Source of the DNA: Verrucomicrobiota bacterium
GTDB lineage: Bacteria; Verrucomicrobiota; Verrucomicrobiia; Verrucomicrobiales; Akkermansiaceae
Reading direction: 5' to 3'
Assembly: GCA_004293285.1 (NCBI GenBank)
Contig: RDYF01000035.1
Coordinates: 877-47,389 of the forward strand
DNA: 46,513 nt
This document shows, piece by piece, positions 1 through 9,136 of this stretch (within the stretch, counting starts at the first letter, position 1; each line of letters starts with the position of its first letter). Both the position numbers and the translations under genes were made by a program. The notes under the pieces are model-generated. The model was given only the letters and a program-made list of their open reading frames with translations. It was not told the DNA's origin and did no database searches.

Positions 1-633
1 CCGCGTGGCTTTGGTCACGTGTTTGGCAATCCTGGTGGTGGCTACATGTGCCTCGTTTGCTTCCGCAACGGTTCGCTCTCGCGCGAAGCCTTGCGCGATC
101 AGTATGGTTTGGACTGGTCGGCTTTCGATCGCGATGCCTTGGCTCAAACCAAGCCGGGTCAAGAGGGCAACACCATGCTGCCTTTCTTCGGCCCCGAAAT
201 CACACCGCGTCTCGACATCGCATCGCCAGTGCGTTGTGGCTCGGAGTCCTTTGAGCGCGGCGAAGAGCCCGCGGCTCAGGTGCGGGCTTTGTTGGAAGGA
301 CAGTTCCTCAACATGAAACATCACACCGACTGGATTGGCATTGCTGTGGATCGCATTCGTCTCACGGGCGGTGCTTCGCGCAACGATGGGATTGCTCAGA
401 TTGTCGCCGATGTTTTTGGCGCCCCTGTCGAAAGGCTCGCCATCGCCAACTCCGCCGCCTTGGGTGCTGCGATCTTGGCCGCTGTTACGGCAGGGGAGTC
501 GATGGAACGAATGCAGGAAATTTTCTGCCAAAGCGCTCCGGGAAGCAACATCGCTCCGACCCCAGGTGTCGACTACGCGCCGATTCTTTCGGGCTACGTT
601 GCCTTGCTGGAATCGGTCCAGAAAAGCAGCTAA
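1..633 (+). CDS. Xylulokinase-like FGGY carbohydrate kinase, C-terminal part (5' truncated)
   Basis: The reading frame is open from the first base, so the gene starts before the window and only about 210 C-terminal residues are present. FGGY kinases phosphorylate sugars such as D-xylulose with ATP in the cytoplasm. The visible part is the second actin-like ATPase domain. It carries the family's glycine-rich nucleotide-binding segment (IRLTGGASRND), followed by a conserved stretch in which the coenzyme region and an alanine-rich helix (NSAALGAAILAA) pack together. The spacing and the ending around Y-A-P-I are closest to xylulokinases rather than rhamnulokinases or glycerol kinases, but the substrate-binding N-terminal domain is missing, so the sugar is inferred. 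It converges on the minus-strand dehydrogenase, with only 4 bases between the stops. Confidence 0.85.
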   Translation, partial: PRGFGHVFGNPGGGYMCLVCFRNGSLSREALRDQYGLDWSAFDRDALAQTKPGQEGNTMLPFFGPEITPRLDIASPVRCGSESFERGEEPAAQVRALLEGQFLNMKHHTDWIGIAVDRIRLTGGASRNDGIAQIVADVFGAPVERLAIANSAALGAAILAAVTAGESMERMQEIFCQSAPGSNIAPTPGVDYAPILSGYVALLESVQKSS

Positions 634-637
634 AGCC

Positions 638-1474
638 TCACTCCGACCGTCGATAGGGCTGAGCCAGCGCGCTGTAGTCCTGATCGGCGAGTCCTTGCTG
701 ACACAGCTCCGTCATGCGCGCCGACACCGCGCTCATGGCGGGCAGGTCGAGTTGTTTTTGCGCCGCGAGCGCCAGTGCATAGGTCGAATCCTTGCGCATG
801 TTGTCTAACGAAAAATGCGTATCGTAGTCTCCTTGAAGCATGCGAGGGAGTTTGAGACGCGTGAGCGGGGAAGTGGTGCCGTGACAATCGATCGCAGCGG
901 CAAATTCCTCAGCGCGGATGCCATGGTGCAAGCACAGTGCCTGAGCCTCAGCGAGTGCTTGGATTTGGCAGGCGGCGATCAGATTGGTCGAGAGCTTGAA
1001 AACCGTCGCACGACCCATTTCTCCCATCGGCAAGCCATCGCTCGCGGTCGGTCGCAGCATTTCCTGAGCCTTCGCGATGTTTTCGGTCGTGCCCGAGAGG
1101 AAATACAGCAACTTGCCGTCATGGGCAGCTTGTTTCGAACCCGTGAAAGGGGCATCGACAAAAGCGCAGCCGATCGCATCGCACTCTGCGGCGATCCAGA
1201 GTGTGGTATCGAGATCGACGGTTGAGTGATTCATCAAAAAATGTCCGGCGTGAAGAGCGGGTTTGATGGAGGAAAAGACCTCGCGCAGAGCTTGGGAGTC
1301 TTTCAGGTAAAACGACAGCACGTCCGAACGGCGAGCGGCTTCTGCGGCATCGGCGACATAGCCATCGAGCTCTTTCGGCGTGCGATTCCAGCGCGTTACC
1401 TGATGTCCTGCGCTTTGCCAATGATGCGCACAAGGCGCGCCGATGATGCCCATGCCAAAAACAGAAATTTTCAT
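638..1474 (-). CDS. NAD(P)-dependent beta-hydroxyacid dehydrogenase family protein (6PGDH/3-HIBADH-like)
   Basis: A 278-residue cytoplasmic oxidoreductase. The N-terminus has the Rossmann dinucleotide fold with G-M-G-I-I-G at residues 7-12. A 6-phosphogluconate-dehydrogenase-type helical C-terminal domain follows. The family's catalytic lysine is probably the K in the segment V-F-K-L-S-T-N-L. Such enzymes oxidise or reduce 3-hydroxyisobutyrate, tartronate semialdehyde, glyoxylate or related beta-hydroxyacids; the actual substrate cannot be told here. I chose the ATG at 1474 because the Rossmann strand begins directly there (MKISVFG); an upstream in-frame ATG at 1543 would add 23 unrelated residues. 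It lies downstream of the secreted protein at 1494-2399 on the same strand with a 19-base gap, so the two may be cotranscribed. Confidence 0.85.
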   Translation of the reverse strand: MKISVFGMGIIGAPCAHHWQSAGHQVTRWNRTPKELDGYVADAAEAARRSDVLSFYLKDSQALREVFSSIKPALHAGHFLMNHSTVDLDTTLWIAAECDAIGCAFVDAPFTGSKQAAHDGKLLYFLSGTTENIAKAQEMLRPTASDGLPMGEMGRATVFKLSTNLIAACQIQALAEAQALCLHHGIRAEEFAAAIDCHGTTSPLTRLKLPRMLQGDYDTHFSLDNMRKDSTYALALAAQKQLDLPAMSAVSARMTELCQQGLADQDYSALAQPYRRSE

Positions 1475-1493
1475 GTGCGCGAAGGTAGTCGAG

Positions 1494-2399
1494 CTACTGT
1501 CCGTTTTCCAATTGAGTTTTGGTTTTGCGGCGAAATTGTTCATCGCGCACCCGTTTCAAGTACTCAAAGTAGCGTTGCTGGGCATCGAGATTCGGCATGC
1601 TCGTCTCATTCTTGGCAACATAGCCGTATTTTTTCCACGGTCCGTAGGGCACCTGCGATTCCTCGACAAAGCGCCAGTGGACTTTGTGGGAGTTCGCGAT
1701 CCCGAGGTAATCGCGCACGGCGGGTGAGATATCAATCCCTGCGCCTTGGTTCTGCGTGTTGACGGGTCGACTGTTGCCAAACACATAGCGCCAGTCATCG
1801 ACCTCAAAAGGGCCGACATCTTCCCACTGAGCGTAGCACGAGCGATTGTTCGAATAGACTTGCAGCCAGCGGCCCTTGAGGGTCGAGCGATTGCCGTGTT
1901 TGGGCACTCGGTTAAACCACGGTATGACTTTGCTGGCTTCCGGGCGATAGCCACTGCGATGCTTGTCATTGTAGGGCAGGGCAACGTAGAAAGGATTCAA
2001 TTTCGGCACAAAATGCTTGGGTCGGAAATCGCCCGAGCTGTGCGAGGCAACGCGCTTGAGTGGGTCCGGGTCATCATAGCCGCCATAATTTTCGACCCAA
2101 TTGGTGTCCCATGACGAGTCATCATTCGGTACCGGATTGTTTTGTGTAGGTTGTTCGCCAATCCAGAAAGCGGTCGAGGTGATGTGCAGTTTCCAGGGGT
2201 AGAGCGTGCGCTCCACCGAGGCGATAGGAGTTGGAGCAATGCGAGTGCTGGGCGCAGAGGGTCGAGCGGCACTAGGGATGATGACTCGTGGCGTGGAGCT
2301 CGTTTGCTGCGCGAAAATCGGCCACGCCAAGCCCAGACTACATGCCATCGCAAACAGCGCGCGGCAGGGGTAGGGCTGGGGAAAAAACCGACGAGTCAT
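1494..2399 (-). CDS. Secreted protein with RlpA/double-psi beta-barrel-like C-terminal domain
   Basis: A 301-residue protein with a Sec-type signal peptide: two arginines near the start, a hydrophobic stretch over residues 12-29, and a likely cleavage after A-x-A in IFAQQ. A proline/serine-rich linker follows, up to about residue 65. The conserved-looking part has C-Y-A-Q-W-E-D-V-G-P-F and then G-A-G-I-D-I-S-P-A, a pattern that resembles the double-psi beta-barrel of RlpA/expansin-like proteins, which bind or cleave peptidoglycan or polysaccharide. The call rests on these motifs only. The tail is charged (R/K/Q-rich). It could equally be a lineage-specific hypothetical. It sits between the GH5-like gene and the dehydrogenase on the same strand. 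Confidence 0.6.
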   Translation of the reverse strand: MTRRFFPQPYPCRALFAMACSLGLAWPIFAQQTSSTPRVIIPSAARPSAPSTRIAPTPIASVERTLYPWKLHITSTAFWIGEQPTQNNPVPNDDSSWDTNWVENYGGYDDPDPLKRVASHSSGDFRPKHFVPKLNPFYVALPYNDKHRSGYRPEASKVIPWFNRVPKHGNRSTLKGRWLQVYSNNRSCYAQWEDVGPFEVDDWRYVFGNSRPVNTQNQGAGIDISPAVRDYLGIANSHKVHWRFVEESQVPYGPWKKYGYVAKNETSMPNLDAQQRYFEYLKRVRDEQFRRKTKTQLENGQ

Positions 2400-2508
2400 G
2401 TGGGCTAAGAGTGAGTGCTCCGAACGATCAACAGGCGGAAGTTGTCACAGCAGAAAGGGCGACGCAAGATGGAAATGGCAGCTCTCTTGCGCGGGGGAAA
2501 TCCTTGTT

Positions 2509-3795
2509 TCAGTAGATCATGCACTGTTCTTTCAGCAGTCGACCCAGCTCATAGACAAAAGCACGAATGGCTTCTCGATCCCGAGCATCGGCGGGTTGCG
2601 CACGCCATGATTGAATTTTCGCTGTGGGAGGAACTCGCATCGGAACCATTTCGGCGGATTCCAGAAGATTCGCAGCTACCTCAGCGGCATCGAGCAACTC
2701 CTCGGTCGATTTCTTTTCGTGAAAAAACGGGTCTTGTTTGTCTTTGAGTGCTGCCTCGATGCGGCGAAGGGCCCGCTCTGCTTCGCCTTCGCGATTGGGG
2801 TCGGCCTTGATGACGGCATCGACTTTGCGATTGCGATAAAATCCCATGATCGCAGCAATCGAGGAGGGATCGCGGATGGTGCCGTCGGCATAAAACAGAC
2901 CATGAATCTCGCCCCAGTAGCCATCGATCATCAGATGGAAGAGATACCAGCCCGTGCGATGTTTCTCGGCGATTTCTAACACCATGTCGTAGGGGTTCGC
3001 CCGACCCGGACAACCGGTCTCGCTATTGAGCATAGGCTTGCCGGTTTTTTGCGAAATTTCTTTTGCCACTCGGTAGGCTTCTTCAACGGAAGAACGCAGC
3101 GGGGAGTAATCGTGAAAACACAAGACATCGACAAGGTCTGCGGTTTTCTCCAAATCCCAAGCGAGAGCATACCCCACGGTCAGGGCGTTTTGCGAGTCGA
3201 GCGAGCGCACATACTGCAATTGCTCGCGTATGAAAGCTGTGATCTGTTCCTTGCGCTGGGCTTTTTCGGATGCCGGTGCTTTTTCGTGAAAGTCGTTGGT
3301 GTAGGGTTCGTTCATTACGTCCCACATCAGTAACCCTGGCTCGTTTTTCACGCCTTCGACCATGGCTTTGACGTAGTCATTCGCCCGTGGACGCATCGAT
3401 TCATCGAGTGTCTTTGGGTTCAAGTAATTGCCATTCCATAAAATGGGCATGGTCGATATCCCCAAGGAGTGGCCAAGGCGGATGTATTCACGCAGGCGAT
3501 GAACATAGCCCTCGCGGTCGCGCTCGAAATCGTCGATGCTGAGCCATATCCGAGTGCTGTTGAGATGCAGGCGCTGGGCATAGCTCAATTCTTTTTTCAA
3601 GGTTTCGAGGTTTGCGGTCATGCGGTGATTCACCCCACGGATATGAGAGTAATCGCGCAAAGGCTTTTCCGCGTGAAGCGGGCTTGTGAGAAAGGTGGTG
3701 AGGAAAAGGCCTCGCAGGGCGACGCCCGCTGGTCTGCATCGCCGCCGCAAGATCGATGAAAAAGCTCTGTGCGCTCGTGCTATGATTGGTTTCAT
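2509..3795 (-). CDS. Secreted GH5-like (cellulase/mannanase superfamily) glycoside hydrolase
   Basis: 428 residues with an arginine-rich N-terminus and a hydrophobic segment around residues 24-42 ending in H-A-E, consistent with export. The body looks like a clan GH-A (beta/alpha)8 barrel. R82 follows an S-T-R-I-W strand. The motif W-D-V-M-N-E-P places the likely acid/base glutamate at E163. The segment M-L-N-S-E-T-G places the likely nucleophile at E259. C-F-H-D-Y at 226-230 matches the conserved histidine strand of GH5 enzymes. Clan GH-A enzymes hydrolyse beta-1,4-linked glucans, mannans or related sugars with retention; the specificity is unknown. The last 100 residues are charged and helical and are not typical of GH5. 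It is divergent from the beta-helix gene at 3913, and both probably act on extracellular polysaccharide. Confidence 0.75.
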   Translation of the reverse strand: MKPIIARAHRAFSSILRRRCRPAGVALRGLFLTTFLTSPLHAEKPLRDYSHIRGVNHRMTANLETLKKELSYAQRLHLNSTRIWLSIDDFERDREGYVHRLREYIRLGHSLGISTMPILWNGNYLNPKTLDESMRPRANDYVKAMVEGVKNEPGLLMWDVMNEPYTNDFHEKAPASEKAQRKEQITAFIREQLQYVRSLDSQNALTVGYALAWDLEKTADLVDVLCFHDYSPLRSSVEEAYRVAKEISQKTGKPMLNSETGCPGRANPYDMVLEIAEKHRTGWYLFHLMIDGYWGEIHGLFYADGTIRDPSSIAAIMGFYRNRKVDAVIKADPNREGEAERALRRIEAALKDKQDPFFHEKKSTEELLDAAEVAANLLESAEMVPMRVPPTAKIQSWRAQPADARDREAIRAFVYELGRLLKEQCMIY

Positions 3796-3912
3796 GAGCA
3801 GAAACTAGCTTCGGAAGAATGCTGATTCAATCGCAAATCCACGGCCATGACGAAGTTCGCATGATTCACTTGTGTGTTGTTGGTTTTTCGGTGAAATTGT
3901 GTCGCCATCGCT

Positions 3913-5631
3913 ATGCTGCCCTCCTTCGCCTCCCGTCTCGTCCGATCCCTCGATGGTTGCATCGTGCGATCTGCGATGATTGCGGCCTCGCTGCTCGCAA
4001 CGGGGAATGCGGATGCTTCGATTCTTCGCATTTCTGAAAAAGACTTAATCGCGACACCGGCGGAAGTCGTGGTCGACCCTTCTGCCGCGACCAATACTCA
4101 AGTCATCCAGCGAGTCCTTGATGCAAGTCAACCGGGGGATGTGGTGATCATTCCTGCGGGCAGTTATCTGGTCAAAACCCTCACCGTGCAGCGCAAGAAG
4201 AAACTCTCTTTGCAAGGTGTCGGCTCTGGCAAAACCGTATTGAGACGTCATGCGGAGACATGGGACAACGACACGCAAGGGTTGTTTCCAGGTCTAGCGA
4301 TTTTGCATGCCGTAGAAGTGGTCGACTTCGAGTTGTCGGGAATTTCTTTTGACGGCAATGCCGAGCACATGGCAGTCAAAGGGCCGGGTCGTTTTGGGGA
4401 GGATCGGCGCATTCATTCGGGCACGCCGCAGTTTCCGCAGTGTCAGCCCGAAAGCGGGCAGTCGCATACTGTGTCGATCGAACGCTCGGCGGATGTGGCG
4501 ATTCATCATGCAGAATTTCATGATGGCTACCGCTGGTGCGTCTATCTTGGTCAGGTCAAAAATCTGCATTTTCATCACAATCGAATCAACACAGGACGGC
4601 TCTCGACGACATGGCTGGGGCATGCGGATTCTCCTGGTGGGCTGATGCATTGCCACCAATCGCAAGATGGCTTGCACTTGGTGAATTGCGTCGACGCCAC
4701 GATTCAGTGGAACAGCATCCGCAGTGAGGATTCGGGCCTTTCCATCGAAGCCAACCCGGGCTGGAGTTGGTTTACGATGCCAGGTGAGACATCGCCCAAT
4801 CTTGGTTCCCGAAACATCCGCGTCTTGAACAACGACATCTCCACCAACAGCAGCGCCCATCAGGGAAACATTGTTCGCGGAAATGGACTCGCGCAAGAAT
4901 GGGTCGGACAAGGGTGCGTTGATATCTTTTATCATGAAAACTGGGATCCGGCGGGGAAGATCGATGCGCGAGGAGAGCGGGCGCTTTTGCGCGACATCAC
5001 GATTGCTGAGAATCGCTTGACTCAGGCACGACACGCCGTGCGTGCGGGGATTTTTCGCAATGCCAATGCTTTCAATGCCACATCGCCCCAGCATCGCATT
5101 CAAGGTCTCACCATTCGTCGACACCATTCACGCAGTCGAGCAGGCTACGATCATCGCGCTGTGAGTGGTATCAGCCAGATCACCAAGGATACCATTCATC
5201 CGCTGAAGTCGGCACGTCACGGTGGAGTGGCTTTGTTGATTCATCATGCCGATAGGGTTTTGATCGAGGAAAATCAGATTCAAGAAGTTTACGGTGGTAC
5301 CGGCATCGAAGTGGTGGGCTGCACCCAATTTGTCATTCGTCGCAACCGCATTTCCCAAATCCGTGGAACCAACCTTGCCGACGAAGATCATTGGCAGGGA
5401 GGGGAAGGCATTCGAGTGTGGAATGCTCCTGCGCAACCCTGTTTCGATGCGCAAGGCTTTTCCATTGTCGAAAACCGCATTGCCGACACCTCGAGTTATG
5501 CGATTTTTGTCACCGATACCGCCAACGGTCGCTGCTCGAGAGTCAGCAATCTCACGCAACAATTTCAAGCCTGGCCCGGCCAAGAAACGCGCGGCATTTA
5601 TCTGAGAAACGGCACAAATGTCCGCGAGTGA
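3913..5631 (+). CDS. Secreted right-handed parallel beta-helix repeat protein (pectate-lyase-like fold)
   Basis: 572 residues. A signal peptide is visible over about residues 15-36 (hydrophobic, ending in A-D-A-S). The mature part begins with a typical pectin-lyase-fold entry: a repeated valine/isoleucine strand pattern around I-P-A-G-S-Y, then L-T-V-Q and L-S-L-Q-G-V-G-S-G. Many PbH1-like coils follow with N-x-I and I-x-x-N-x-I signatures (for example H-H-N-R-I-N, V-L-N-N-D-I, I-A-E-N-R-L, I-R-R-N-R-I, I-V-E-N-R-I). Proteins with this fold include polysaccharide lyases, glycosidases and epimerases; no catalytic signature can be assigned. Converges on the GNAT gene with a gap of 9 bases. Confidence 0.75.
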   Translation: MLPSFASRLVRSLDGCIVRSAMIAASLLATGNADASILRISEKDLIATPAEVVVDPSAATNTQVIQRVLDASQPGDVVIIPAGSYLVKTLTVQRKKKLSLQGVGSGKTVLRRHAETWDNDTQGLFPGLAILHAVEVVDFELSGISFDGNAEHMAVKGPGRFGEDRRIHSGTPQFPQCQPESGQSHTVSIERSADVAIHHAEFHDGYRWCVYLGQVKNLHFHHNRINTGRLSTTWLGHADSPGGLMHCHQSQDGLHLVNCVDATIQWNSIRSEDSGLSIEANPGWSWFTMPGETSPNLGSRNIRVLNNDISTNSSAHQGNIVRGNGLAQEWVGQGCVDIFYHENWDPAGKIDARGERALLRDITIAENRLTQARHAVRAGIFRNANAFNATSPQHRIQGLTIRRHHSRSRAGYDHRAVSGISQITKDTIHPLKSARHGGVALLIHHADRVLIEENQIQEVYGGTGIEVVGCTQFVIRRNRISQIRGTNLADEDHWQGGEGIRVWNAPAQPCFDAQGFSIVENRIADTSSYAIFVTDTANGRCSRVSNLTQQFQAWPGQETRGIYLRNGTNVRE

Positions 5632-5640
5632 CTTGTCTGG

Positions 5641-6078
5641 TCAATGCTCGAAAGGTTTGAGAGGTTTGACAAAATGAAAGCCCCAAATCTCGCAGCCAAG
5701 CCGATGGTAGAGTCGATGCGAAGCGTGGTTGTGGGTGTAGCTATCCAGCACCATGATGTTGCACTCCATTTCTCGAGCTTGTTCTTCTGCGGCGGCGATG
5801 AGTGCGGTGCCGATGCCGCGATTGCGGTAATCGGGATGAACCATCAAGTGATCGATTTCGGCATAATCACCACACCACATTTTGGTGCCAAACCACAAGC
5901 CTGTGAGGCCAGCGAGTCGACCGTCGACATCACAGCCGAGGATGCGATAGTGACTCGATTCTCGAAGAATCTTTTCATAGCGTCGTTGCAAGGTTTCGCG
6001 TTCGATGGCGGGATTCATCAAGGACAACAAGTCCATGATCTCGGGCATCGATTGCAGGCTTAGTCGACGGATTCTCAT
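5641..6078 (-). CDS. GNAT family N-acetyltransferase
   Basis: 145 residues, cytoplasmic. The GNAT fold is recognised from the strand-loop motif A: I-D-H-L-M-V-H-P at 75-82 followed by R-N-R-G-I-G at 85-90, the acetyl-CoA pyrophosphate loop. After it come a long helix with E-E-Q-A-R-E and a C-terminal H-R-L-Y-H-R-L-G-C-E motif, typical of this superfamily. The ATG at 6078 is preferred because it overlaps the stop of the upstream glycosyltransferase gene as ATGA, a classic translational-coupling junction. The acceptor substrate is unknown. It is the last gene of a three-gene minus-strand operon with the Hsp33 and GpgS genes. Confidence 0.85.
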   Translation of the reverse strand: MRIRRLSLQSMPEIMDLLSLMNPAIERETLQRRYEKILRESSHYRILGCDVDGRLAGLTGLWFGTKMWCGDYAEIDHLMVHPDYRNRGIGTALIAAAEEQAREMECNIMVLDSYTHNHASHRLYHRLGCEIWGFHFVKPLKPFEH

Positions 6079-7001
6079 GGGGCGAGGGAAGGGAAGCGCA
6101 AGAGTTCGCGCCAAGGTTGACGTTCTTGCGCAAAAGAAGAATCGATCGGAAATGCATCACTCCACCACGGCAGTGCGTTTTGTGACAGTTGCAGTTTGCC
6201 ATCGCGTTGCGCACGGAGCAACAAGGTTTGCATCAGAGAACAAGACATCTCGCTCAGTTCATGGAGCGGTCGATTCCGATGTCGGCGCGAATCCAGATCG
6301 CACTGTGCAAAGACCTCGATGCCGTGAAGGGCTAAGACATCCATCAAATGAGCGACCTCGACGGCGTAGCCTATCGGAAAAGGCAATTGTTCGAGCAACT
6401 GGCGTCGCACAGCATACTCCCCCGCGAGGGGTTGATGCAGCGCGCGCAATGCCGGATAGAACAAGGAAAAAAATGGCTTCATGAGCAACTCGGAAACGCG
6501 TCCTCCTTCCTGCTCTAGATCGCCAAACTGCGTGCACAAGGGACGCTGATAGAAACCTTTGACATACTGCAACGAAGCTTCTTCGATCAATGGACCAATC
6601 AGTCCGAGGATGTAGCCTGCGTGGAAATTCAGGATATCGCCATCGACAAAAACCGAAATGCTGCCGCTCGTCACGGCCTGGGATTTCCATAAATTTTCCC
6701 CCTTACCGCGCTGATGTCCGAGGTCGGGACGAATGTCCTCTGCAAGAAATACCTGCGCGCCCGCGGCAGCGGCGACCGTGCGTGTTTCATCACGCGAACC
6801 CGAGTCGACGACGATCAGTTCATCGACCAACGAGCAAGCATCCATCAGTTCTCGACGAATGATTTGCACAATCGCTCCAATGGTTTGCTCTTCATTCCAC
6901 GTAGGAATGACCACGCTAATGGTTTCGCCTTGCGCATGTTTTTTGCGACAGAGCTCGGCGAGAGAAAAATCCCGATGGTGATATGTTCGGATGTCCGCCA
7001 T
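6075..7001 (-). CDS. gpgS: Glucosyl-3-phosphoglycerate synthase (GT81 family)
   Basis: 308 residues. GpgS transfers glucose from NDP-glucose to 3-phosphoglycerate, the first step towards the compatible solute glucosylglycerate. The sequence shows a GT-A fold start T-I-S-V-V-I-P-T-W-N-E-E at 27-38, the G-K-G-E-N-L-W-K-S segment at 99-107, the metal-binding D-G-D at 120-122, and further conserved blocks: Y-V-K-G-F-Y-x-R-P, G-G-R-V-S-E-L, P-L-A-G-E-Y-A and G-Y-A-V-E-V. These match GpgS better than generic GT2 enzymes. The ATG at 7001 is favoured: an AGGAGG lies 12 bases upstream and it follows the hslO stop by 4 bases. An in-frame ATG at 7013 directly abuts that AGGAGG, and a GTG at 7028 would bury it in the coding sequence. 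No matching phosphatase gene (gpgP) is in the window. Confidence 0.85.
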   Translation of the reverse strand: MADIRTYHHRDFSLAELCRKKHAQGETISVVIPTWNEEQTIGAIVQIIRRELMDACSLVDELIVVDSGSRDETRTVAAAAGAQVFLAEDIRPDLGHQRGKGENLWKSQAVTSGSISVFVDGDILNFHAGYILGLIGPLIEEASLQYVKGFYQRPLCTQFGDLEQEGGRVSELLMKPFFSLFYPALRALHQPLAGEYAVRRQLLEQLPFPIGYAVEVAHLMDVLALHGIEVFAQCDLDSRRHRNRPLHELSEMSCSLMQTLLLRAQRDGKLQLSQNALPWWSDAFPIDSSFAQERQPWRELLRFPSLAP

Positions 7002-7005
7002 CGCT

Positions 7006-7785
7006 TCATGCATCCTCCTGAAAATCACGGACCATCTCGCGCGTCACTGGGTAGACGGCGGCACAGCGTGGGCATTGCACCTTGATGCTCTCGTCCTCGC
7101 CAAATAGTACGTCCAAGCGATTTTTCCACGAGGACAATAAGGGCAGGATTTTGTTCAAATCACAGCCACAGAAAAAGCGCAGACGTCGGACTTCGAGCAA
7201 TTTCACTTCTTCCCTCTGTTCCATTTGACGCACGGCATCGACATCGAGACTGGCGAGCCAATCCAAGTCGCAATCGGGTTGCGCGACGACCACGGTGTAA
7301 TCGTCATCGCCCATATGGAACGCGCGACCGGGGCGTTGTTCGGATTGATGATAGAATGCTTCGAACCATTCCAAGGGCTGGCGAGTTTCCATTTCCATCG
7401 TCGAAAGCCGAGGTTCTTTCTGATAGGGCGACGTGGTTTGCGAATAAAAGTAATGGCGATCGGGTTCGCGCACATCTTCGGTGAAAAGCCGTCCCACAAT
7501 CGCCTCTTGGGTGCAGCCGCCGGCGGCGAAGAGATTGACCCGAGGCGCGCGCAAGTTGACTGTCCATCCCGTGGTTTCGGCCCAAGGTCGGGTTGTCAGG
7601 TAGAGACTGAGCATCGCCAAATGCTCTTTCAGCATCAGGTCGAGCTCGGGATGATGACGGATCTTGTGATCCATCAAGTGAATGTAGTAATCGGTAAACA
7701 GACCAGTGAAATTCGCCCGGATCATTAGCGCATTGCGGTGCCGCACAAAGATCGACTCGATCTTCGTGTAGTCTTCTTCGATCAT
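7006..7785 (-). CDS. hslO: Hsp33-family redox-regulated chaperone
   Basis: 259 residues, cytoplasmic. Hsp33 is a holdase that is switched on when its C-terminal zinc-binding cysteines oxidise. The C-terminal cysteine switch is intact: C206-x-C208 and C238-x-x-C241, with 29 residues between the pairs, close to the classical spacing. The N-terminal two-thirds is divergent but contains the family's G-G-C-T-Q region and a dimerisation-like helical part. The ATG at 7785 is chosen because a GAGGA Shine-Dalgarno lies just upstream; the ATG at 7851 has no recognisable ribosome site. It is the promoter-proximal gene of the operon with gpgS and the GNAT gene, which suggests a joint stress response. Confidence 0.8.
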   Translation of the reverse strand: MIEEDYTKIESIFVRHRNALMIRANFTGLFTDYYIHLMDHKIRHHPELDLMLKEHLAMLSLYLTTRPWAETTGWTVNLRAPRVNLFAAGGCTQEAIVGRLFTEDVREPDRHYFYSQTTSPYQKEPRLSTMEMETRQPLEWFEAFYHQSEQRPGRAFHMGDDDYTVVVAQPDCDLDWLASLDVDAVRQMEQREEVKLLEVRRLRFFCGCDLNKILPLLSSWKNRLDVLFGEDESIKVQCPRCAAVYPVTREMVRDFQEDA

Positions 7786-7907
7786 TTCTTCCTCAGCGTT
7801 CACTCGCCCAGCATGCACTAGGTATCCACAAAAATCCAAGGGAAAAACCATCGCGTTGGCAAAAGTTCGTCCTTGTCCCCTCTGGGTTTCTCGTCCATCT
7901 TTCGGCC

Positions 7908-8363
7908 ATGAGCACCTTTGTGGAAAATCTTTCGGAAGACATCAAAAATGCCATGCGCGCCAAAGACAGCGTGGCTCTTAATACCCTGCGTGCGCTCAAA
8001 AGCGCTCTGACGAATGCCGCGATTGAAAAAGGCGGACTCGGCACGGCTCTCGATGAGGCCGAATGTCTCGCCATTGTGCGCAAGCAAATCAAGCAACGCC
8101 AGGATTCGATCGAACAATTCGAAAAAGCGGGTCGGGGTGAACTTGCCGATAACGAAAAGCTCGAGCTCGCTCTGCTGCAAAAGTTTTTGCCTGCCGCACT
8201 GTCGGAACAAGAAGTCGCTGATTTGTTAGAAAAAGCTATTACGGAAACCGGTGCGACGAGCAAAGCCGACATGGGCAAGGTGATGAAAGTGCTGCAAGAG
8301 TGGGTCGATGGTCGTGCGGATGGTCGGACTCTTTCGCAAGCAGTGATGAAACGTTTGAGCTAA
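7908..8363 (+). CDS. GatB/YqeY domain-containing protein
   Basis: 151 residues, the usual length of stand-alone YqeY proteins. It starts with an all-helical segment with the typical pattern ([10 protein letters not shown], then L-x-x-L-R-x-L-K-S-A). It continues with [24 protein letters not shown] and a C-terminal [12 protein letters not shown]. The domain resembles the tRNA-binding tail of the GatB amidotransferase subunit. The function of the stand-alone form is not firmly known and is thought to touch tRNA or aminoacylation. It is divergent from hslO and is followed after 5 bases by the exonuclease III gene, so the two are probably cotranscribed. Confidence 0.9.
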   Translation: MSTFVENLSEDIKNAMRAKDSVALNTLRALKSALTNAAIEKGGLGTALDEAECLAIVRKQIKQRQDSIEQFEKAGRGELADNEKLELALLQKFLPAALSEQEVADLLEKAITETGATSKADMGKVMKVLQEWVDGRADGRTLSQAVMKRLS

Positions 8364-8368
8364 GATCC

Positions 8369-9133
8369 ATGCGCCTGATTTCCTGGAACGTCAATGGCAT
8401 CCGCGCCACGCTCAACAAGGGCTTTGCGGACTTTGTTGCGGCTGAGCAACCGGATGTGCTGTGCCTGCAAGAAACCAAGGCTCGACCCGAGCAAGTGCAG
8501 TTGCCTCTCGAAATGGCGGGCTACCATGGCTTTTGGAACTCGGCGGAAAAAGCGGGCTACTCGGGAACCGCGATTTTTTCGCGCGTAGCGCCACTGCATG
8601 TCGAATACGGCATCGGTCATGAACATCACGATCGCGAGGGTCGCGTGATCACTGCCGAGTTTGCGGACTTTTCTCTCGTCACGGTCTACACGCCCAATTC
8701 GCAGGATGAACTGCGCCGACTCGAGTATCGCCAGCAATGGGATGCGGATTTCCTCGCCTACGTGAAAAATCTCGAAGCCGAAAAAAACAAGCCCGTGATT
8801 TTCTGCGGCGACCTCAATGTTTCGCACCAAGAAATTGACCTCGCACGACCCAAGGAAAATCGTCGCAATCCGGGGTTTACCGATGAAGAGCGCACGGGCT
8901 TCGGCAACATGCTCGATGCCGGATTTGTCGACACCTTTCGCCACCTTTACCCCGAGCAGCGAAATGCCTATTCGTGGTGGTCGTATCGCGGAGGCGCGCG
9001 CGAGCGCAATGTCGGTTGGCGGCTTGATTATTTTCTCACTTCCTCTCCCTTGCGCGAACGCATTGCCGAGGCCGACATTTTGGCTCATGTCCACGGCTCG
9101 GATCATTGCCCTGTTCGACTGATTCTTCGATAG
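8369..9133 (+). CDS. xth: Exodeoxyribonuclease III (AP endonuclease family)
   Basis: 254 residues. The enzyme cleaves 5' of abasic sites and removes 3'-blocking groups in base excision repair. Signature residues are visible: the N-terminal S-W-N-V-N-G-I-R (catalytic N7), L-Q-E-T-K with the metal-binding E35, G-D-L-N-V for the aspartate/asparagine pair, W-R-L-D-Y-F near the end and G-S-D-H-C-P-V with the terminal catalytic Asp-His. The ATG at 8369 is the correct start because the conserved strand begins at once; an upstream extension would reach into yqeY. The gene is 5 bases behind yqeY and 3 bases before the moxR gene, which points to one operon. Confidence 0.95.
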   Translation: MRLISWNVNGIRATLNKGFADFVAAEQPDVLCLQETKARPEQVQLPLEMAGYHGFWNSAEKAGYSGTAIFSRVAPLHVEYGIGHEHHDREGRVITAEFADFSLVTVYTPNSQDELRRLEYRQQWDADFLAYVKNLEAEKNKPVIFCGDLNVSHQEIDLARPKENRRNPGFTDEERTGFGNMLDAGFVDTFRHLYPEQRNAYSWWSYRGGARERNVGWRLDYFLTSSPLRERIAEADILAHVHGSDHCPVRLILR

Positions 9134-9136
9134 ATT

